Assembly: GCA_017305055.1 (NCBI GenBank)
Contig: JAFKMZ010000005.1
Coordinates: forward strand, 1-64,000
DNA from: Lysobacterales bacterium
GTDB lineage: Bacteria; Pseudomonadota; Gammaproteobacteria; Xanthomonadales; Rhodanobacteraceae
DNA length: 64,000 bases
Direction: 5' to 3'
Each line of letters begins with the position of its first letter. Within the stretch, counting starts at the first letter, position 1. A program made the position numbers and the translations under genes. Below are positions 9,957 to 20,432 of this stretch, one piece after another. Under the pieces are notes generated by a model. It was not told the DNA's origin. It did no database searches and saw only the letters and a list, made by a program, of their open reading frames with translations.

Positions 9957-10663
9957 TCCGGCACACCCCGGTCACGCAGCAGACGCGGCCATTGTGCCGC
10001 CAGGCGCAGCAGCATCTCCGCCAGACCCGGATGCTGGAGGTGGCGCCAGCGCCAGCGCCGGTAGCCGTACTCGAGCACGAAAAGCATGGCGGGCAGTGCA
10101 TAGCCACCCACCTCCAGCCAGGTCGTGGCCCAGCGGGCATCCCCGTGCCATGCGGAATCCAGGCCCAGGCGTGCCAGCACACCGACCTGCGGCACGCACG
10201 CCAGCAGCCACGCCAGGAGCAACGCATTGGCGGCCAGCAGCGCCGCCCAGAATACGGTGAGCCGGCGCGCATAGCGCGCCACGCCAGGCTCGCGCAAGCG
10301 TGCCTCGCCCTCCACCGCGACGATGCAGCAGGCAATCAACGGCCGCGGACGCGACACGGTGCGGGCAAACAACCAGGCCAGGACCGCGTTGACCGCCACC
10401 GGCACGGCCTCCAGCAGGAGGCCGGCAAACCCGAGCCAGGCCACCAGCGCCAACGCCGCCTGCAATCCCACCCACGCCAGCCAGGGCCGAGGTTGCCGCC
10501 GCTCCAGGGCGGGCAGCATGGCCAGGGTGACGAACAGGGCCAGCGCCAGCAAGGCCAGGGCGACGTGATGGCTGAGCGCCCCCGCCAGCGCGAGCAACGG
10601 ACAGGCCAGCAGCAGGGGCCAGCATGCGCGCGGTGTCATCGGCCCCGGCATGGCGGCCGCCAT
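9953..10663 (-). CDS. COG4648-type multi-pass membrane protein of the pigment locus
   Basis: 236 aa, highly hydrophobic, with about five to six predicted membrane spans: three in the first 90 residues (WPLLLACPLLALAGAL, ALALLALALFVTLAML, ALALVAWLGFAGLLLEA), one near VFWAALLAANALLLAWLL, and one near GYALPAMLFVLEYGY. Proteins of this kind accompany ACP and dehydratase genes in aryl-polyene loci, but their function is not established. The start ATG at 10663 forms a TGATG overlap with the stop of a short open frame just upstream. A GTG at 10669 is an alternative start. Confidence 0.72.
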   Translation of the reverse strand: MAAAMPGPMTPRACWPLLLACPLLALAGALSHHVALALLALALFVTLAMLPALERRQPRPWLAWVGLQAALALVAWLGFAGLLLEAVPVAVNAVLAWLFARTVSRPRPLIACCIVAVEGEARLREPGVARYARRLTVFWAALLAANALLLAWLLACVPQVGVLARLGLDSAWHGDARWATTWLEVGGYALPAMLFVLEYGYRRWRWRHLQHPGLAEMLLRLAAQWPRLLRDRGVPE

Positions 10664-10848
10664 CAGCACTCCCGCCCGCGCCGCAAGACCGGACTGAAAC
10701 CCGCTACGGCATCGCGACTGCGGCCGACCGCGGCGCCGAAGCTCGCGGAGCGCGCCGTCGAGGTGTCACGTTCCTGTGCAGCTCGGCCCATCAAAGCGTC
10801 ACGCAGCCACGGTCCGGCCGCCTCCCGGTGAAAGCGGCAGCCTGCCAT
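10663..10848 (-). CDS. Possible short ORF between ACP and membrane protein (doubtful)
   Basis: A 61-codon frame beginning ATG 10848 (MAGCRFHREAAGPW) and ending TGA in a TGATG overlap with the membrane-protein start. I recognise no family. The overlap geometry matches that of the surrounding operon, which is the only support. It could be a remnant of a second acyl carrier protein or ligase gene, which many aryl-polyene loci have at this point, or simply a 222-bp untranslated spacer. Confidence 0.2.
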   Translation of the reverse strand: MAGCRFHREAAGPWLRDALMGRAAQERDTSTARSASFGAAVGRSRDAVAGFSPVLRRGREC

Positions 10849-10885
10849 CTGCGCCTGCAACGGGACGTGACGAAGCCGACCATGC

Positions 10886-11155
10886 TCAATGCACGCGGTG
10901 CTGTTCGATGTGCGCGGACAGGCTGCGCAAGCTGGTGAAGATCCGGCGGTTTTCCGGGTTGTCTGAACGGAGCTGGAAGCCGTAGTGCTTGGACACGGCG
11001 AGGGCGATCTCCAGGGCGTCGATCGAATCGAGCCCCAGCTCGCCGCCAAACAGCGCAGCCTCCGGCTCGATCTGCGCGGCATCGAGGTCTTCCAGATTCA
11101 GGCACGCCACGATCAAGGTGGCCAATTCGTGCTCGGCCGTGGTCTGCTCCGCCAT
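10886..11155 (-). CDS. Acyl carrier protein of the pigment locus
   Basis: 89-aa carrier protein. GGELGLDSIDALEIAL near the middle holds the phosphopantetheine attachment serine (Ser44 in the DSI motif), and the sequence is acidic around it as expected for an ACP helix II. It would carry the aryl starter and the growing polyene chain. The ATG at 11155 (MAEQTTAEHELATL) has an AAGGAA-type ribosome site just upstream (minus strand). It is the first gene of the minus-strand pigment operon, divergent from xanB2 across 91 bp that must hold both promoters. Confidence 0.88.
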   Translation of the reverse strand: MAEQTTAEHELATLIVACLNLEDLDAAQIEPEAALFGGELGLDSIDALEIALAVSKHYGFQLRSDNPENRRIFTSLRSLSAHIEQHRVH

Positions 11156-11246
11156 GCTTTCCTTCCATCGGCAGGTATGTTGCCGCCCCCGGTGGCGGTG
11201 CGCATGCAGTGTACCATGGCGGATTTCTTGGCCAGAATGGCAGGCT

Positions 11247-12239
11247 ATGGATTCAGGCCGCAAAAATCCCCTCTTGACCACCCCAACACGCCACGCTCCG
11301 CGGGTCTCCTACCGGGACCACACCGCCAACGAGGTGCTCGACGACCCCACGGTGCTGGCGGTCTTCGGCTTTGGCCATCGCGCCACGGCGGCGCAGGATC
11401 CACGTTGGCTGCAGGTGCCGCTGGAACCGCTGCAGTACAGGGCGCCGATGGAGGTGTGGCAGGTCGACGTGCCAGTCGGCAGTGGCCGCGACGGCGCCCT
11501 GCGCTGGTCGGCGGGCGGCGGCTGGCTGTTTGCCGCCATCGACGTCGACGAGCGCGAGCACGGCGGCCCAGAGCACGCGGCGGCGCATGCCTATGCGCGT
11601 CTGTGCGCGTTTCTCGGCAGCCGGTCGGAACGCCACGTGCTGCGTCTGTGGAATTACCAGGCGGCAATCAACCAGGGCCATGGCGACGCTGAACGCTACA
11701 AGCTGTTTTGTGCCGGGCGCGCGCAGGGCATGGGCGAGTTCTTCGCCGACGTGTTTCCCGCGGCCAGTGCGCTCGGCCATCACGGCCCGCCGCACCTGTT
11801 GCAGGTGTACCTGCTGGCCTGCGATCAGGCCGGGACACCCGTGGAAAATCCCCGCCAGGTCAGCGCCTGGCGCTACCCGAGGCAATACGGCCCTGCCGCG
11901 CCGCGGTTCGCGCGCGCCACGATCCTGCCGGCGCATGACGCGCTGGCCATCTCCGGCACCGCGGCCGTCGTCGGGCACAGCTCCGCGCACCGGGACGACC
12001 TGCTGGCCCAGGCCGACGAGATCCTCGTCAACCTGGACGCCCTGCTGGCCAGCACGCACATGCCGGCCGGATTCAATGCGCGCTCACCGCTCAAGGTCTA
12101 CGTGCGCCATGCGGAGGATGCCGCGGCCGTGCAGGCACTGCTGCAGCAACGCCTACCCGGAGTACCCCTGCTGCTGCTGCAGGCAGACGTCTGCCGTAGC
12201 GAGCTGCTGGTAGAGATCGACGGCTGGCGCTACCGCTGA
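11247..12239 (+). CDS. xanB2: XanB2-like chorismatase (3-/4-hydroxybenzoate synthase)
   Basis: 330-residue member of the FkbO/Hyg5/XanB2 chorismatase family. XanB2 of Xanthomonas splits chorismate to 3-hydroxybenzoate and 4-hydroxybenzoate, feeding xanthomonadin and ubiquinone. Supporting stretches are LRLWNYQAAINQGHGDAERYKLFCAGRAQ, QVYLLACDQAGTPVENPRQVSAWRYPRQYGP and the signature ISGTAAVVGHSSAH with a following Asp/Gln-rich helix. The start ATG 11247 gives the family length; the frame is open further upstream. Its position beside the ACP operon fits a role in supplying the aryl starter. It is possible that 4-hydroxybenzoate for ubiquinone also comes from this enzyme. Confidence 0.86.
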   Translation: MDSGRKNPLLTTPTRHAPRVSYRDHTANEVLDDPTVLAVFGFGHRATAAQDPRWLQVPLEPLQYRAPMEVWQVDVPVGSGRDGALRWSAGGGWLFAAIDVDEREHGGPEHAAAHAYARLCAFLGSRSERHVLRLWNYQAAINQGHGDAERYKLFCAGRAQGMGEFFADVFPAASALGHHGPPHLLQVYLLACDQAGTPVENPRQVSAWRYPRQYGPAAPRFARATILPAHDALAISGTAAVVGHSSAHRDDLLAQADEILVNLDALLASTHMPAGFNARSPLKVYVRHAEDAAAVQALLQQRLPGVPLLLLQADVCRSELLVEIDGWRYR

Positions 12240-12264
12240 ATGCGGCGCGCGGCCTGGGACCGCC

Positions 12265-13632
12265 CTATCTCTTCGTCGGACGTTTCCAGCCGGGTACGGT
12301 GTGCTGGCGCTCACGCGAAACGGTCAGCTCGCCTGACGGCGCGTCGCTGGTGATCACCGATCCGGCGCCGATCGTGGCCCGCGTACCGACGGTCACCGGT
12401 GCCACCAGTGCGGTATTGGAACCGATGAACGCGCCATCGTCGATCGTGGTGCGGAACTTGTTCACGCCGTCGTAGTTGCAGGTGATGGTGCCGGCGCCGA
12501 TGTTGACCTCGCGCCCTACGGTCGTATCCCCCAGGTAGGTGAGGTGATTGGCCTTGCTGCCCGTGCCGATGCGCGTGTTCTTGGCCTCGACGAAATTGCC
12601 GACGTGTACCCCGGCGTCCAGCTCGGTGCCCGGACGCAACCGCGCAAACGGGCCGATGACACAGGGACCGTGGGTGACCACGCCCTGCAAGTCGCAATGC
12701 GCACGCACCACGGTGCCGGCGGCGAGCTGCACATCCTGCAGACGGGTGAATGGGCCGATGGACACGTCGTCGCCCAGGCGGACCCGGCCCTCCAGCACCA
12801 CGTCCACGTCGAGCTCGACGTCGTGCCCGGTCTCCACCACGCCGCGCACGTCGAGCCGCGAGGGATCGGCAAGGCGTACACCGCGATCCAGCAACTGCCG
12901 GGTCGCGCGATGCCGATAGGCCGCTTCCAGGCCGGCCAGCTGCACCGCATCGTTGGCCCCAAAGGCCTCCTCCGGATCGAGGCACTCGACACTGAACGCC
13001 GCCTGGTCGTCGTCGGCCGCCATGCGGAAGATGTCGGTGAGGTAGTACTCACCCTGTTCGTTGTTGCGGGTGAGCCGACCCACCCAGCCCCGCAGCGCAC
13101 GGGCCTCGGCCACCAGGATGCCGGTGTTGACCCGGTCAAGCGCGCGCTGCGCGGTATCGGCATCGCGCTCCTCGACCACCATCTGCACGCGACCGATACC
13201 ATCGCACAGCACGCGTCCATAACCATACGGCACTGCCAGGCGCGCGGTGAGCAGGCGAAACACGCCGTCGGCGTCCAGCAACTGGCGCAGGGTGGCGACG
13301 CCGATCAGCGGCACGTCGCCATACAGCACCAGCACCTGCGCCGCGTCGGGAATTGCCGCCAGGCCGAGCTGCACGGCGTTGCCGGTGCCGAGGCGCTCGG
13401 GTTGCAGGATCCAGTCGAGGTCGGGCTGGTCGGCAAACGCCGCCTGCACCTGATCGCCATGGGCGCCATGGACAATATGGATGGCCACCGGCTGCAAGGC
13501 ACGTGCGGCATCGAGCACATGGGCCAGCAGGGGGCGCCCTGCCAGCGGCATCAGCACCTTGGCGCGGTTGGAACGCATGCGCGTGCCCGCACCGGCGGCC
13601 AGGATCAGGACGTGGAGGTTGGAAGTCTTCAT
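12265..13632 (-). CDS. glmU: Bifunctional N-acetylglucosamine-1-phosphate uridyltransferase / glucosamine-1-phosphate acetyltransferase
   Basis: Cytosolic enzyme making UDP-GlcNAc for peptidoglycan and LPS. The N-terminal pyrophosphorylase domain begins with [17 protein letters not shown], and VLYGDVPLI and [12 protein letters not shown] follow. The C-terminal half is a left-handed beta-helix with hexapeptide repeats ([38 protein letters not shown]) carrying the acetyltransferase site. Length 455 aa is normal. ATG 13632 (MKTSNLHVL) was chosen over an upstream in-frame codon because it begins at the conserved N-terminus. It lies downstream of the DUF748-like gene and the atp region, a common neighbourhood. 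Confidence 0.96.
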   Translation of the reverse strand: MKTSNLHVLILAAGAGTRMRSNRAKVLMPLAGRPLLAHVLDAARALQPVAIHIVHGAHGDQVQAAFADQPDLDWILQPERLGTGNAVQLGLAAIPDAAQVLVLYGDVPLIGVATLRQLLDADGVFRLLTARLAVPYGYGRVLCDGIGRVQMVVEERDADTAQRALDRVNTGILVAEARALRGWVGRLTRNNEQGEYYLTDIFRMAADDDQAAFSVECLDPEEAFGANDAVQLAGLEAAYRHRATRQLLDRGVRLADPSRLDVRGVVETGHDVELDVDVVLEGRVRLGDDVSIGPFTRLQDVQLAAGTVVRAHCDLQGVVTHGPCVIGPFARLRPGTELDAGVHVGNFVEAKNTRIGTGSKANHLTYLGDTTVGREVNIGAGTITCNYDGVNKFRTTIDDGAFIGSNTALVAPVTVGTRATIGAGSVITSDAPSGELTVSRERQHTVPGWKRPTKR

Positions 13633-13704
13633 CTCGCTTGACCACCGGTCGGTAGCAGCCATGCAGGATAGCAGCCGCTGCCGCGCCCGCCACGGCAGGC
13701 GTAC

Positions 13705-14781
13705 TCAGGATTTGTCGGGCATCGCCGGCAAATGCTCCAGCTGCGGCGTATAGGCCTTGACGAAGGCGTTGCGCAGCACGCCGACGACGGCATCCCAGGT
13801 GCCCAGCCGCTTGTCGTCGATGCGGCCGCTGATCGGCACGCGGGTGGCAAACTGGTCTTCCCTGTGGTTCTTGAAGATCGAGGTGACGGCCTGCGCCGCC
13901 GCTTCCCAGGCCAGGCGCAGCGGATTCCCGTGCTCCTGCTCCACGTCCTGCTTCCAGCTGAAGATCCTGACCCCGTGCAGCAGGGGTTTGGCGTAGCCCT
14001 CCAGCAGGCCATCCCTCGCCTCGAGTTGCATCACGAAGTCACCATTGCCGGCGGCGAAGTCCAGCTTGGCGTAAGCGCGCGCCAGGTCATTGAGCCGAAC
14101 CAGTTGGATGCCGGTGATGCGCAGATCCAGCTTGAAATCGCCGCGCTGCTCGAGCGGGTCGAAGCTGGCGCTGGCCTGCAATGGCGCATCCCCAAGCACT
14201 CTGGCGCTCGCCTGCATGGTGGCCACGCGACGGCCTTGCCGCCGGTCGCCGTTGCCGAGGTTGCGTACCGTACCCTCGACGTCGGTCATCTTCAGGTCGA
14301 CTGGCGGCTTGGAGACGAAGTTGCGGAACGTCACCACGCCGTCATGCACCGTCAGCTCGTCGAGCTGCATCGGCATCAGCTTCTGCAGCTGCACGCGCCA
14401 GTTCACGCCCTTGCCCACCTGTTGCTCGGCATCGCTCCCACCATCGACGAAATTGAGCGTGGGGTGCGCAAAGACGACCTTGCCGCGGAGCCGGCCACGC
14501 AGGAGCGCGTGCCAGCTGAGCGAGATGTCGGTCCGGGTGGCGGCAAACAGCGGCACCGGAACCTTGCCGCTGACCTTGTCCACGCGCAGTCCGTCCAGCG
14601 TGTATGCCCCGCGCCAGAGCGCGATGCCGACCTCGGCAACCTGGCCGTGGTAGTCGCCCATGTGGTCCATGTGCCGGTTGAGATAGTCCTTGACCAGATA
14701 CGGCAGGGCCAGGCGCAAGGCCACCAGCACGACGATGACGACGAGCAGCCAGGCAGCCGTACGGCGGAAAAGCAAGGTCAT
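13705..14781 (-). CDS. DUF748/AsmA-like membrane-anchored periplasmic protein
   Basis: 358 aa with one N-terminal membrane anchor (AAWLLVVIVVLVALRLALPYLV, residues about 9-30) and a long periplasmic beta-rich region. The pattern of short alternating strands (GKVVFAHPTLNFVDGG, LDELTVHDGVVTFRNF, DLRITGIQLVRLNDLARAYA) resembles DUF748/AsmA-type proteins, which are linked in general to envelope lipid traffic. No catalytic motif is visible. It is 72 bp upstream of glmU on the same strand, so the two may be cotranscribed. Function is unknown. Confidence 0.75.
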   Translation of the reverse strand: MTLLFRRTAAWLLVVIVVLVALRLALPYLVKDYLNRHMDHMGDYHGQVAEVGIALWRGAYTLDGLRVDKVSGKVPVPLFAATRTDISLSWHALLRGRLRGKVVFAHPTLNFVDGGSDAEQQVGKGVNWRVQLQKLMPMQLDELTVHDGVVTFRNFVSKPPVDLKMTDVEGTVRNLGNGDRRQGRRVATMQASARVLGDAPLQASASFDPLEQRGDFKLDLRITGIQLVRLNDLARAYAKLDFAAGNGDFVMQLEARDGLLEGYAKPLLHGVRIFSWKQDVEQEHGNPLRLAWEAAAQAVTSIFKNHREDQFATRVPISGRIDDKRLGTWDAVVGVLRNAFVKAYTPQLEHLPAMPDKS

Positions 14782-14960
14782 GACACGCTCCGCGGACGCC
14801 CACTGACCACGCTAGCCGCTGCTTCGTCAAGGCCACGTATCGGGCGGGACGACGCCAGGGCATGGACCGGCCGCGCCGGAGGCTGGTGCCACGTCGATGC
14901 ACACAAAAGTGCAACAATGCCCATGCCAAGCTTGCGTCGTCCCCCATGGAGGCAAACAAC

Positions 14961-15515
14961 ATGCAGCGCCTGAGCTTGCCCGGCCTTTTCACCACGGTGT
15001 TGCTGGCCGTCGCCGCGCTGTCGGTGACGGCCGCCGCGCCTGCCCATGCGGCGCAGGAAGCCGCAACCGCTGCGCGTGTCTCGGTGACCTACATAAACCC
15101 GGAAAATTTCGCCGAAAACCGCATGTTCGGCATGCAGGACCGCTTCAACCACGTCGACTACCTGACCGAGTTGAAGGACTATCTGGTCAAGCGTGGCGAG
15201 AAGATCCTGGCGCCCGGCCAACGGTTGCACGTGGACATCACCGACATCCAACTGGCTGGCGCCTACGAACCCGGGCGAGGGCCGCAAACAGACCACATCC
15301 GCATGATGCGCGACATCTACGTGCCCCGCATCGACCTGACCTTCCAGCTGACCGACCAGGACGGCAAGGTGCTGCGCGAGGGCAAGCGCGTGTTGCGCGG
15401 CCTCAACTATCTGCGGGACGGCCAGAATGCCCCCGGGGCACGCAGCGGCGAATCGCTGTACTACGACAAGGCCTTGCTGGAACGTTGGTTGCGCGGCGGG
15501 CCGGACAAGCTCTGA
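14961..15515 (+). CDS. DUF3016 family exported protein
   Basis: 184 aa with a signal peptide (LPGLFTTVLLAVAALSVTAAAPAHA) and a small exported domain: VSVTYINPENFAENRM, LHVDITDIQLAGAYEPGRG and DIYVPRIDLTFQLTDQDGKVL are typical of DUF3016. Function is unknown. An ATG at 14946 is in frame, but a GGAGG eight bases before the second ATG (14961) decides for the latter. It is divergent from the DUF748-like gene and convergent with atpC, whose stop is 18 bp away. Confidence 0.78.
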   Translation: MQRLSLPGLFTTVLLAVAALSVTAAAPAHAAQEAATAARVSVTYINPENFAENRMFGMQDRFNHVDYLTELKDYLVKRGEKILAPGQRLHVDITDIQLAGAYEPGRGPQTDHIRMMRDIYVPRIDLTFQLTDQDGKVLREGKRVLRGLNYLRDGQNAPGARSGESLYYDKALLERWLRGGPDKL

Positions 15516-15533
15516 GCCGGCAAGCCCGGCGCC

Positions 15534-15956
15534 TCAGTGACGCAGGTTGCGGCGCAGGCGCTCCAGCTCCTGCAGCTGCGCCATGGCCTGGGCCAGCTTG
15601 ATCTGCGCCTTCGTGACGTCAAGCTCTTCGCCACCATTGGCCAGCGCGTCCTCGGCCTGCTTTTTCGCCGCCAGCGCGGCGGCCTCGTCCAGGTCGGCGG
15701 CGCGCGCGGCCGTGTCGGCCAGCACGGTGACCACCTGCGGCTGCACCTCGAGCATGCCACCGGAAACGTAGAACTGCTGGCGCTCGCCATTGGCGAGCAA
15801 CACATCCACATGCCCGGGCTTGAGGCGCGTGATCAGCGGCGTGTGCCGGGGCGCAATGCCTAGCTCGCCCGCTTCCCCGGTGGCAATCACCATGGTGGCG
15901 TCGGCCGAATAGATTTCGGCTTCGGCGCTGACGATTTCGACACGGATGGTTGCCAT
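15534..15956 (-). CDS. atpC: F1Fo ATP synthase epsilon subunit
   Basis: 140-aa central-stalk subunit of F1, which couples rotation and can inhibit ATP hydrolysis. [23 protein letters not shown] starts the beta-sandwich, [19 protein letters not shown] is the family signature, and a C-terminal two-helix region rich in Ala/Gln/Glu follows. It is the last gene of the atp operon, separated from atpD by a 115-bp gap that contains a REP-like inverted repeat. Confidence 0.96.
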   Translation of the reverse strand: MATIRVEIVSAEAEIYSADATMVIATGEAGELGIAPRHTPLITRLKPGHVDVLLANGERQQFYVSGGMLEVQPQVVTVLADTAARAADLDEAAALAAKKQAEDALANGGEELDVTKAQIKLAQAMAQLQELERLRRNLRH

Positions 15957-15979
15957 GGTTCTCTCTCGCTAGGCTCGTT

Positions 15980-16067
15980 CGACGGGAATCGGGAGTGGGG
16001 GATCGGGAATGGTCCGGAGCGGTGCGGCCGCCTTTCCGATTCCCTGCTCCCGATTCCCGATTCCCCG
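15980..16067. repeat. REP-like inverted repeat between atpC and atpD
   Basis: Left part GGGAATCGGGAG (15984-15995) and GGATCGGGAATGG (16000-16012); right part CCGATTCCCTGCTCCCGATT (16036-16055) ending in CCCGATTCCCC (16056-16066). Reverse complement gives the same GGGAATCGGGA units, so the block can fold as a long hairpin. A related element is at 18688-18780. Confidence 0.7.
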
Positions 16068-16071
16068 TTTT

Positions 16072-17529
<1,458 letters not shown>

Positions 17530-17576
17530 TCAGGTTGTCACCACAGCGCCGTCGAAGCGTCGCTTTATTCAAGAGT

Positions 17577-17733
17577 GCAACCACGGATGGTTGCTGTTTG
17601 ATCTTGCTTTGCGATCACGGATGATCGTACTGGTTCAACTGCGGCCAAGGATGGCCGCTTTTGATGTCGCAGATGGTGAATGGTCCGTTGCTATGCACTG
17701 CAAACTCCAACTTTCGTGATCATGGAAGATCAC
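17577..17733 (+). ncRNA. Array of NGGA-loop hairpins, candidate RsmY/Z-like RNA
   Basis: Four hairpins on the plus strand in the atpD-atpG gap. (1) GCAACCA-CGGA-TGGTTGC at 17577-17594. (2) CGATCA-CGGA-TGATCG at 17612-17627. (3) GCGGCCA-AGGA-TGGCCGC at 17641-17658, with TTTT at 17659-17662. (4) GTGATC-ATGGAA-GATCAC at 17716-17733. Stem sequences differ while the loops stay NGGA, and three have the CA/TG closing pairs of the CsrA/RsmA consensus (RUACARGGAUGU). The sequence shows the array; the RNA itself, its promoter and its ends are inference. Hairpin 3 plus its T tract could be its terminator. The other strand lacks GGA in the loops. Confidence 0.4.
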
Positions 17734-17743
17734 ACCAATACAC

Positions 17744-18661
17744 TTACACCGCGGCCGCTCCTCCTACGATTTCACTGATTTCCTGGGTGATCGCCGCCTG
17801 GCGCGCCTTGTTGTAGCTCAGCGTCAGCTCGTCGATCACCTTGTTCGCATTGTCCGAGGCGCCCTTCATCGCCACCATGCGCGCGGCGTGCTCACTGGCC
17901 AGGTTCTCCAGCGAGGCCTGGTACACCACCGATTCGATGTAGCGGTCGAGCACGTAGCCCAGCACGGTCTCGGCGTCAGGCTCGTACAGATAATCCCAGG
18001 TGTGCGCACGCTCCAGCGCGACGCCAGCGTAGGCCGACTCGCCGGCAGCCTGGTGCGCCTCCATTTCCGCGGCCACCAGCGGCAGCGGCAACAGCGCGTC
18101 AATGGTCGGCTTCTGCACCATGGTGTTGACGAAATCGTTGTAGGCCAGGAACACCCGCTGCACGCCGTTGCTGCGATAGGCATCAAGCATCACCTTGACC
18201 GCGCCGATCAGCTTCTCCAGCTTCGGCTGCTCGCCCAGCTGGCCGACGCTGCCGATCAGGTTCACGCTCTTGATGTGGCTGAAGAACTGCACCGCCTTCT
18301 GCCCGATCGCCACCACGTCCACCTGCACGTGCTGCTGCTGCCAGTCGTGGATCTGCGGCAGCAGGCGGCGGAACAGGTTGGAGTTGAGGCCGCCGCACAG
18401 GCCGCGGTCGGTGGCCACCACGATGTAGCCGACGCGCGCCACCGGATCACGCTGCACCAGGAACGGATGGCTGAAATCAGTGTTCGCCTGGGCGATGTGC
18501 GCGATGACCTTGCGCATCGCCCGTGCGTAGGGCCGCGACGCCTTCATCAGGTCCTGGGCCTTGCGGATCTTCGAGGCCGAGACCATTTCCAGCGCGCGCG
18601 TCACCTTGCGCATGTTCTGCGTGCTCTTGATCTTGGTTTTGATCTCGCGTCCGCTGGCCAT
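17744..18661 (-). CDS. atpG: F1Fo ATP synthase gamma subunit
   Basis: 305-aa rotor subunit of F1. [31 protein letters not shown] is the canonical N-terminal coiled coil, [16 protein letters not shown] is the conserved core motif, and the C-terminal helix ends [16 protein letters not shown]. It is slightly longer than the common ~287 aa because of an internal insertion around [18 protein letters not shown]. It sits between atpA (126 bp gap with a REP-like repeat) and atpD. Confidence 0.97.
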   Translation of the reverse strand: MASGREIKTKIKSTQNMRKVTRALEMVSASKIRKAQDLMKASRPYARAMRKVIAHIAQANTDFSHPFLVQRDPVARVGYIVVATDRGLCGGLNSNLFRRLLPQIHDWQQQHVQVDVVAIGQKAVQFFSHIKSVNLIGSVGQLGEQPKLEKLIGAVKVMLDAYRSNGVQRVFLAYNDFVNTMVQKPTIDALLPLPLVAAEMEAHQAAGESAYAGVALERAHTWDYLYEPDAETVLGYVLDRYIESVVYQASLENLASEHAARMVAMKGASDNANKVIDELTLSYNKARQAAITQEISEIVGGAAAV

Positions 18662-18687
18662 GGTCTACTCGCTCGCTTTACTCGCTC

Positions 18688-18780
18688 GGGGGAATCGGGA
18701 ATGGAGAATCGGGAATCGTTTGAAGCGGAACGCGCTGCGCTGCTGCTGTTCCGATTTCCAGCTCCCGATTCCCGATTCCC
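18688..18780. repeat. REP-like inverted repeat between atpG and atpA
   Basis: Left part GGGGGAATCGGGAATGG (18688-18704) plus AGAATCGGGAATCG (18705-18718); right part CCGATTTCCAGCTCCCGATT (18751-18770) and CCCGATTCCC (18771-18780). It is the same family as the element at 15980-16067 and also sits in a gap of the atp operon. Confidence 0.72.
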
Positions 18781-18787
18781 GGCTCAA

Positions 18788-20338
18788 TCACCAGCTGCCG
18801 GTCTTCTTGTAGTCGTCCAGGGCAGACTTGAATTCGGCCTCTATGTCCTTGTCCCAGTTGCCGGTGGCGACGATGCGCTGCATCAGCTCCTCGTGGTTCT
18901 GGTGCATGAAGGCGTGCAGGCCGGCCTCGAAGGCCAGTACCTTGTCCACCGCCAGGTCGTCCAGGTAACCCTGTTCGGCGGCGTACACCGACACCGCCAG
19001 CTCGGCGATCGACAGCGGCGCGTACTGCTTCTGCTTCATGAGCTCGGTGACGCGCTGGCCGCGGTCGAGCTGGGCACGCGTCGCCGGGTCCAGATCCGAG
19101 GCAAACTGCGCAAACGCAGCCAGCTCGCGGAACTGCGCCAGCGAGAGCTTGATGCCGCCGGACAGCTTCTTGACGATCTTGGCCTGCGCCGAGCCACCCA
19201 CGCGGGATACGGAAATGCCGGCGTTCACGGCCGGGCGGATGCCGGCGTTGAACAAGTCCGTCTCCAGGAAGATCTGGCCATCGGTGATGGAGATCACGTT
19301 GGTCGGCACGAATGCGGACACGTCGCCAGCCTGGGTCTCGATGATCGGCAGCGCGGTGAGCGAGCCGGTCTTGCCCTTGACCTCGCCGTTGGTGAACTTC
19401 TCGACGTAGGCCGCGGACACGCGCGAGGCGCGCTCGAGCAGGCGGCTGTGCAGGTAGAACACGTCACCGGGGTAGGCTTCGCGGCCTGGCGGGCGCTTCA
19501 GCAGCAGCGAGATCTGGCGATAGGCGACGGCCTGCTTGGACAGGTCGTCATAGACGATCAGCGCATCCTGGCCGCGGTCGCGGAAGTATTCGCCCATGGC
19601 GCAGCCGGCGTACGGCGCGATGTACTGCAGCGCCGGCGACTCGGAAGCCGAGGCGACCACCACGATGGTGTTGGCCAGCGCGCCGTGCTCTTCCAGCTTG
19701 CGCACCACGTTGGCAATCGACGAGCGCTTCTGGCCGATCGCCACGTACACGCATTTGATGCCGGAGTTCTTCTGGTTGATGATCGCGTCGATCGCGAGCG
19801 CGGTCTTCCCGGTCTGGCGGTCGCCGATGACCAGCTCGCGCTGGCCGCGGCCGATCGGGATCATGGAATCGACCGACTTGTAGCCGGTCTGCATCGGCTG
19901 GTCGACCGACTGGCGCCAGACCACGCCCGGCGCGACCTTCTCGACCGGCGCGGTCAGCTTGGCACCGATCGCACCCTTGCCGTCGATGGGATTGCCCAGC
20001 GCGTCGACCACGCGGCCGAGCAGCTCGGGGCCGATCGGCACCTCGAGAATCCTGCCCGTGGTCTTGGCGGTATCGCCTTCGCGCAGGTGCGTGTAGTCGC
20101 CAAGCACCACCGCGCCGACCGAATCGCGCTCCAGGTTCAGCGCCAGGGCAATGGCATTGCCAGGCAGCTCGATCATCTCGCCCTGCATCGCGTCGGCCAG
20201 GCCATGGATGCGCACGATGCCGTCGGAGACGCTGATCAGCGTGCCCTCGTTGCGCGCCTCGGCACCAAGCTTGAACTGCTCGATGCGGTTCTTGATCAGT
20301 TCGCTGATCTCGGATGGATTCAAGGTGGTGCTGGACAT
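18788..20338 (-). CDS. atpA: F1Fo ATP synthase alpha subunit
   Basis: 516-aa regulatory nucleotide-binding subunit. [15 protein letters not shown] (about residue 170) is the P-loop, and the N-terminus [19 protein letters not shown] and [25 protein letters not shown] are standard. I chose ATG 20338 because it matches the usual N-terminus; an in-frame ATG nine bases upstream would add MTT. It lies in the atp operon, 94 bp downstream of atpH. Confidence 0.97.
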   Translation of the reverse strand: MSSTTLNPSEISELIKNRIEQFKLGAEARNEGTLISVSDGIVRIHGLADAMQGEMIELPGNAIALALNLERDSVGAVVLGDYTHLREGDTAKTTGRILEVPIGPELLGRVVDALGNPIDGKGAIGAKLTAPVEKVAPGVVWRQSVDQPMQTGYKSVDSMIPIGRGQRELVIGDRQTGKTALAIDAIINQKNSGIKCVYVAIGQKRSSIANVVRKLEEHGALANTIVVVASASESPALQYIAPYAGCAMGEYFRDRGQDALIVYDDLSKQAVAYRQISLLLKRPPGREAYPGDVFYLHSRLLERASRVSAAYVEKFTNGEVKGKTGSLTALPIIETQAGDVSAFVPTNVISITDGQIFLETDLFNAGIRPAVNAGISVSRVGGSAQAKIVKKLSGGIKLSLAQFRELAAFAQFASDLDPATRAQLDRGQRVTELMKQKQYAPLSIAELAVSVYAAEQGYLDDLAVDKVLAFEAGLHAFMHQNHEELMQRIVATGNWDKDIEAEFKSALDDYKKTGSW

Positions 20339-20432
20339 GGTCGTCATCCCGAATTTTTGGTAGCGAAATTCTGTTCTGGAGCGCGGCCCCGGCAGGCCGG
20401 TCTTGCGGTCGCGAAGCCGGTTTCGCGCTGAC

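Noticed and set aside
17888..20431. An 847-codon plus-strand frame opposite atpG and atpA
   Set aside because: It reads through the reverse complement of conserved ATP synthase genes and two intergenic gaps. It has no coherent protein signature.
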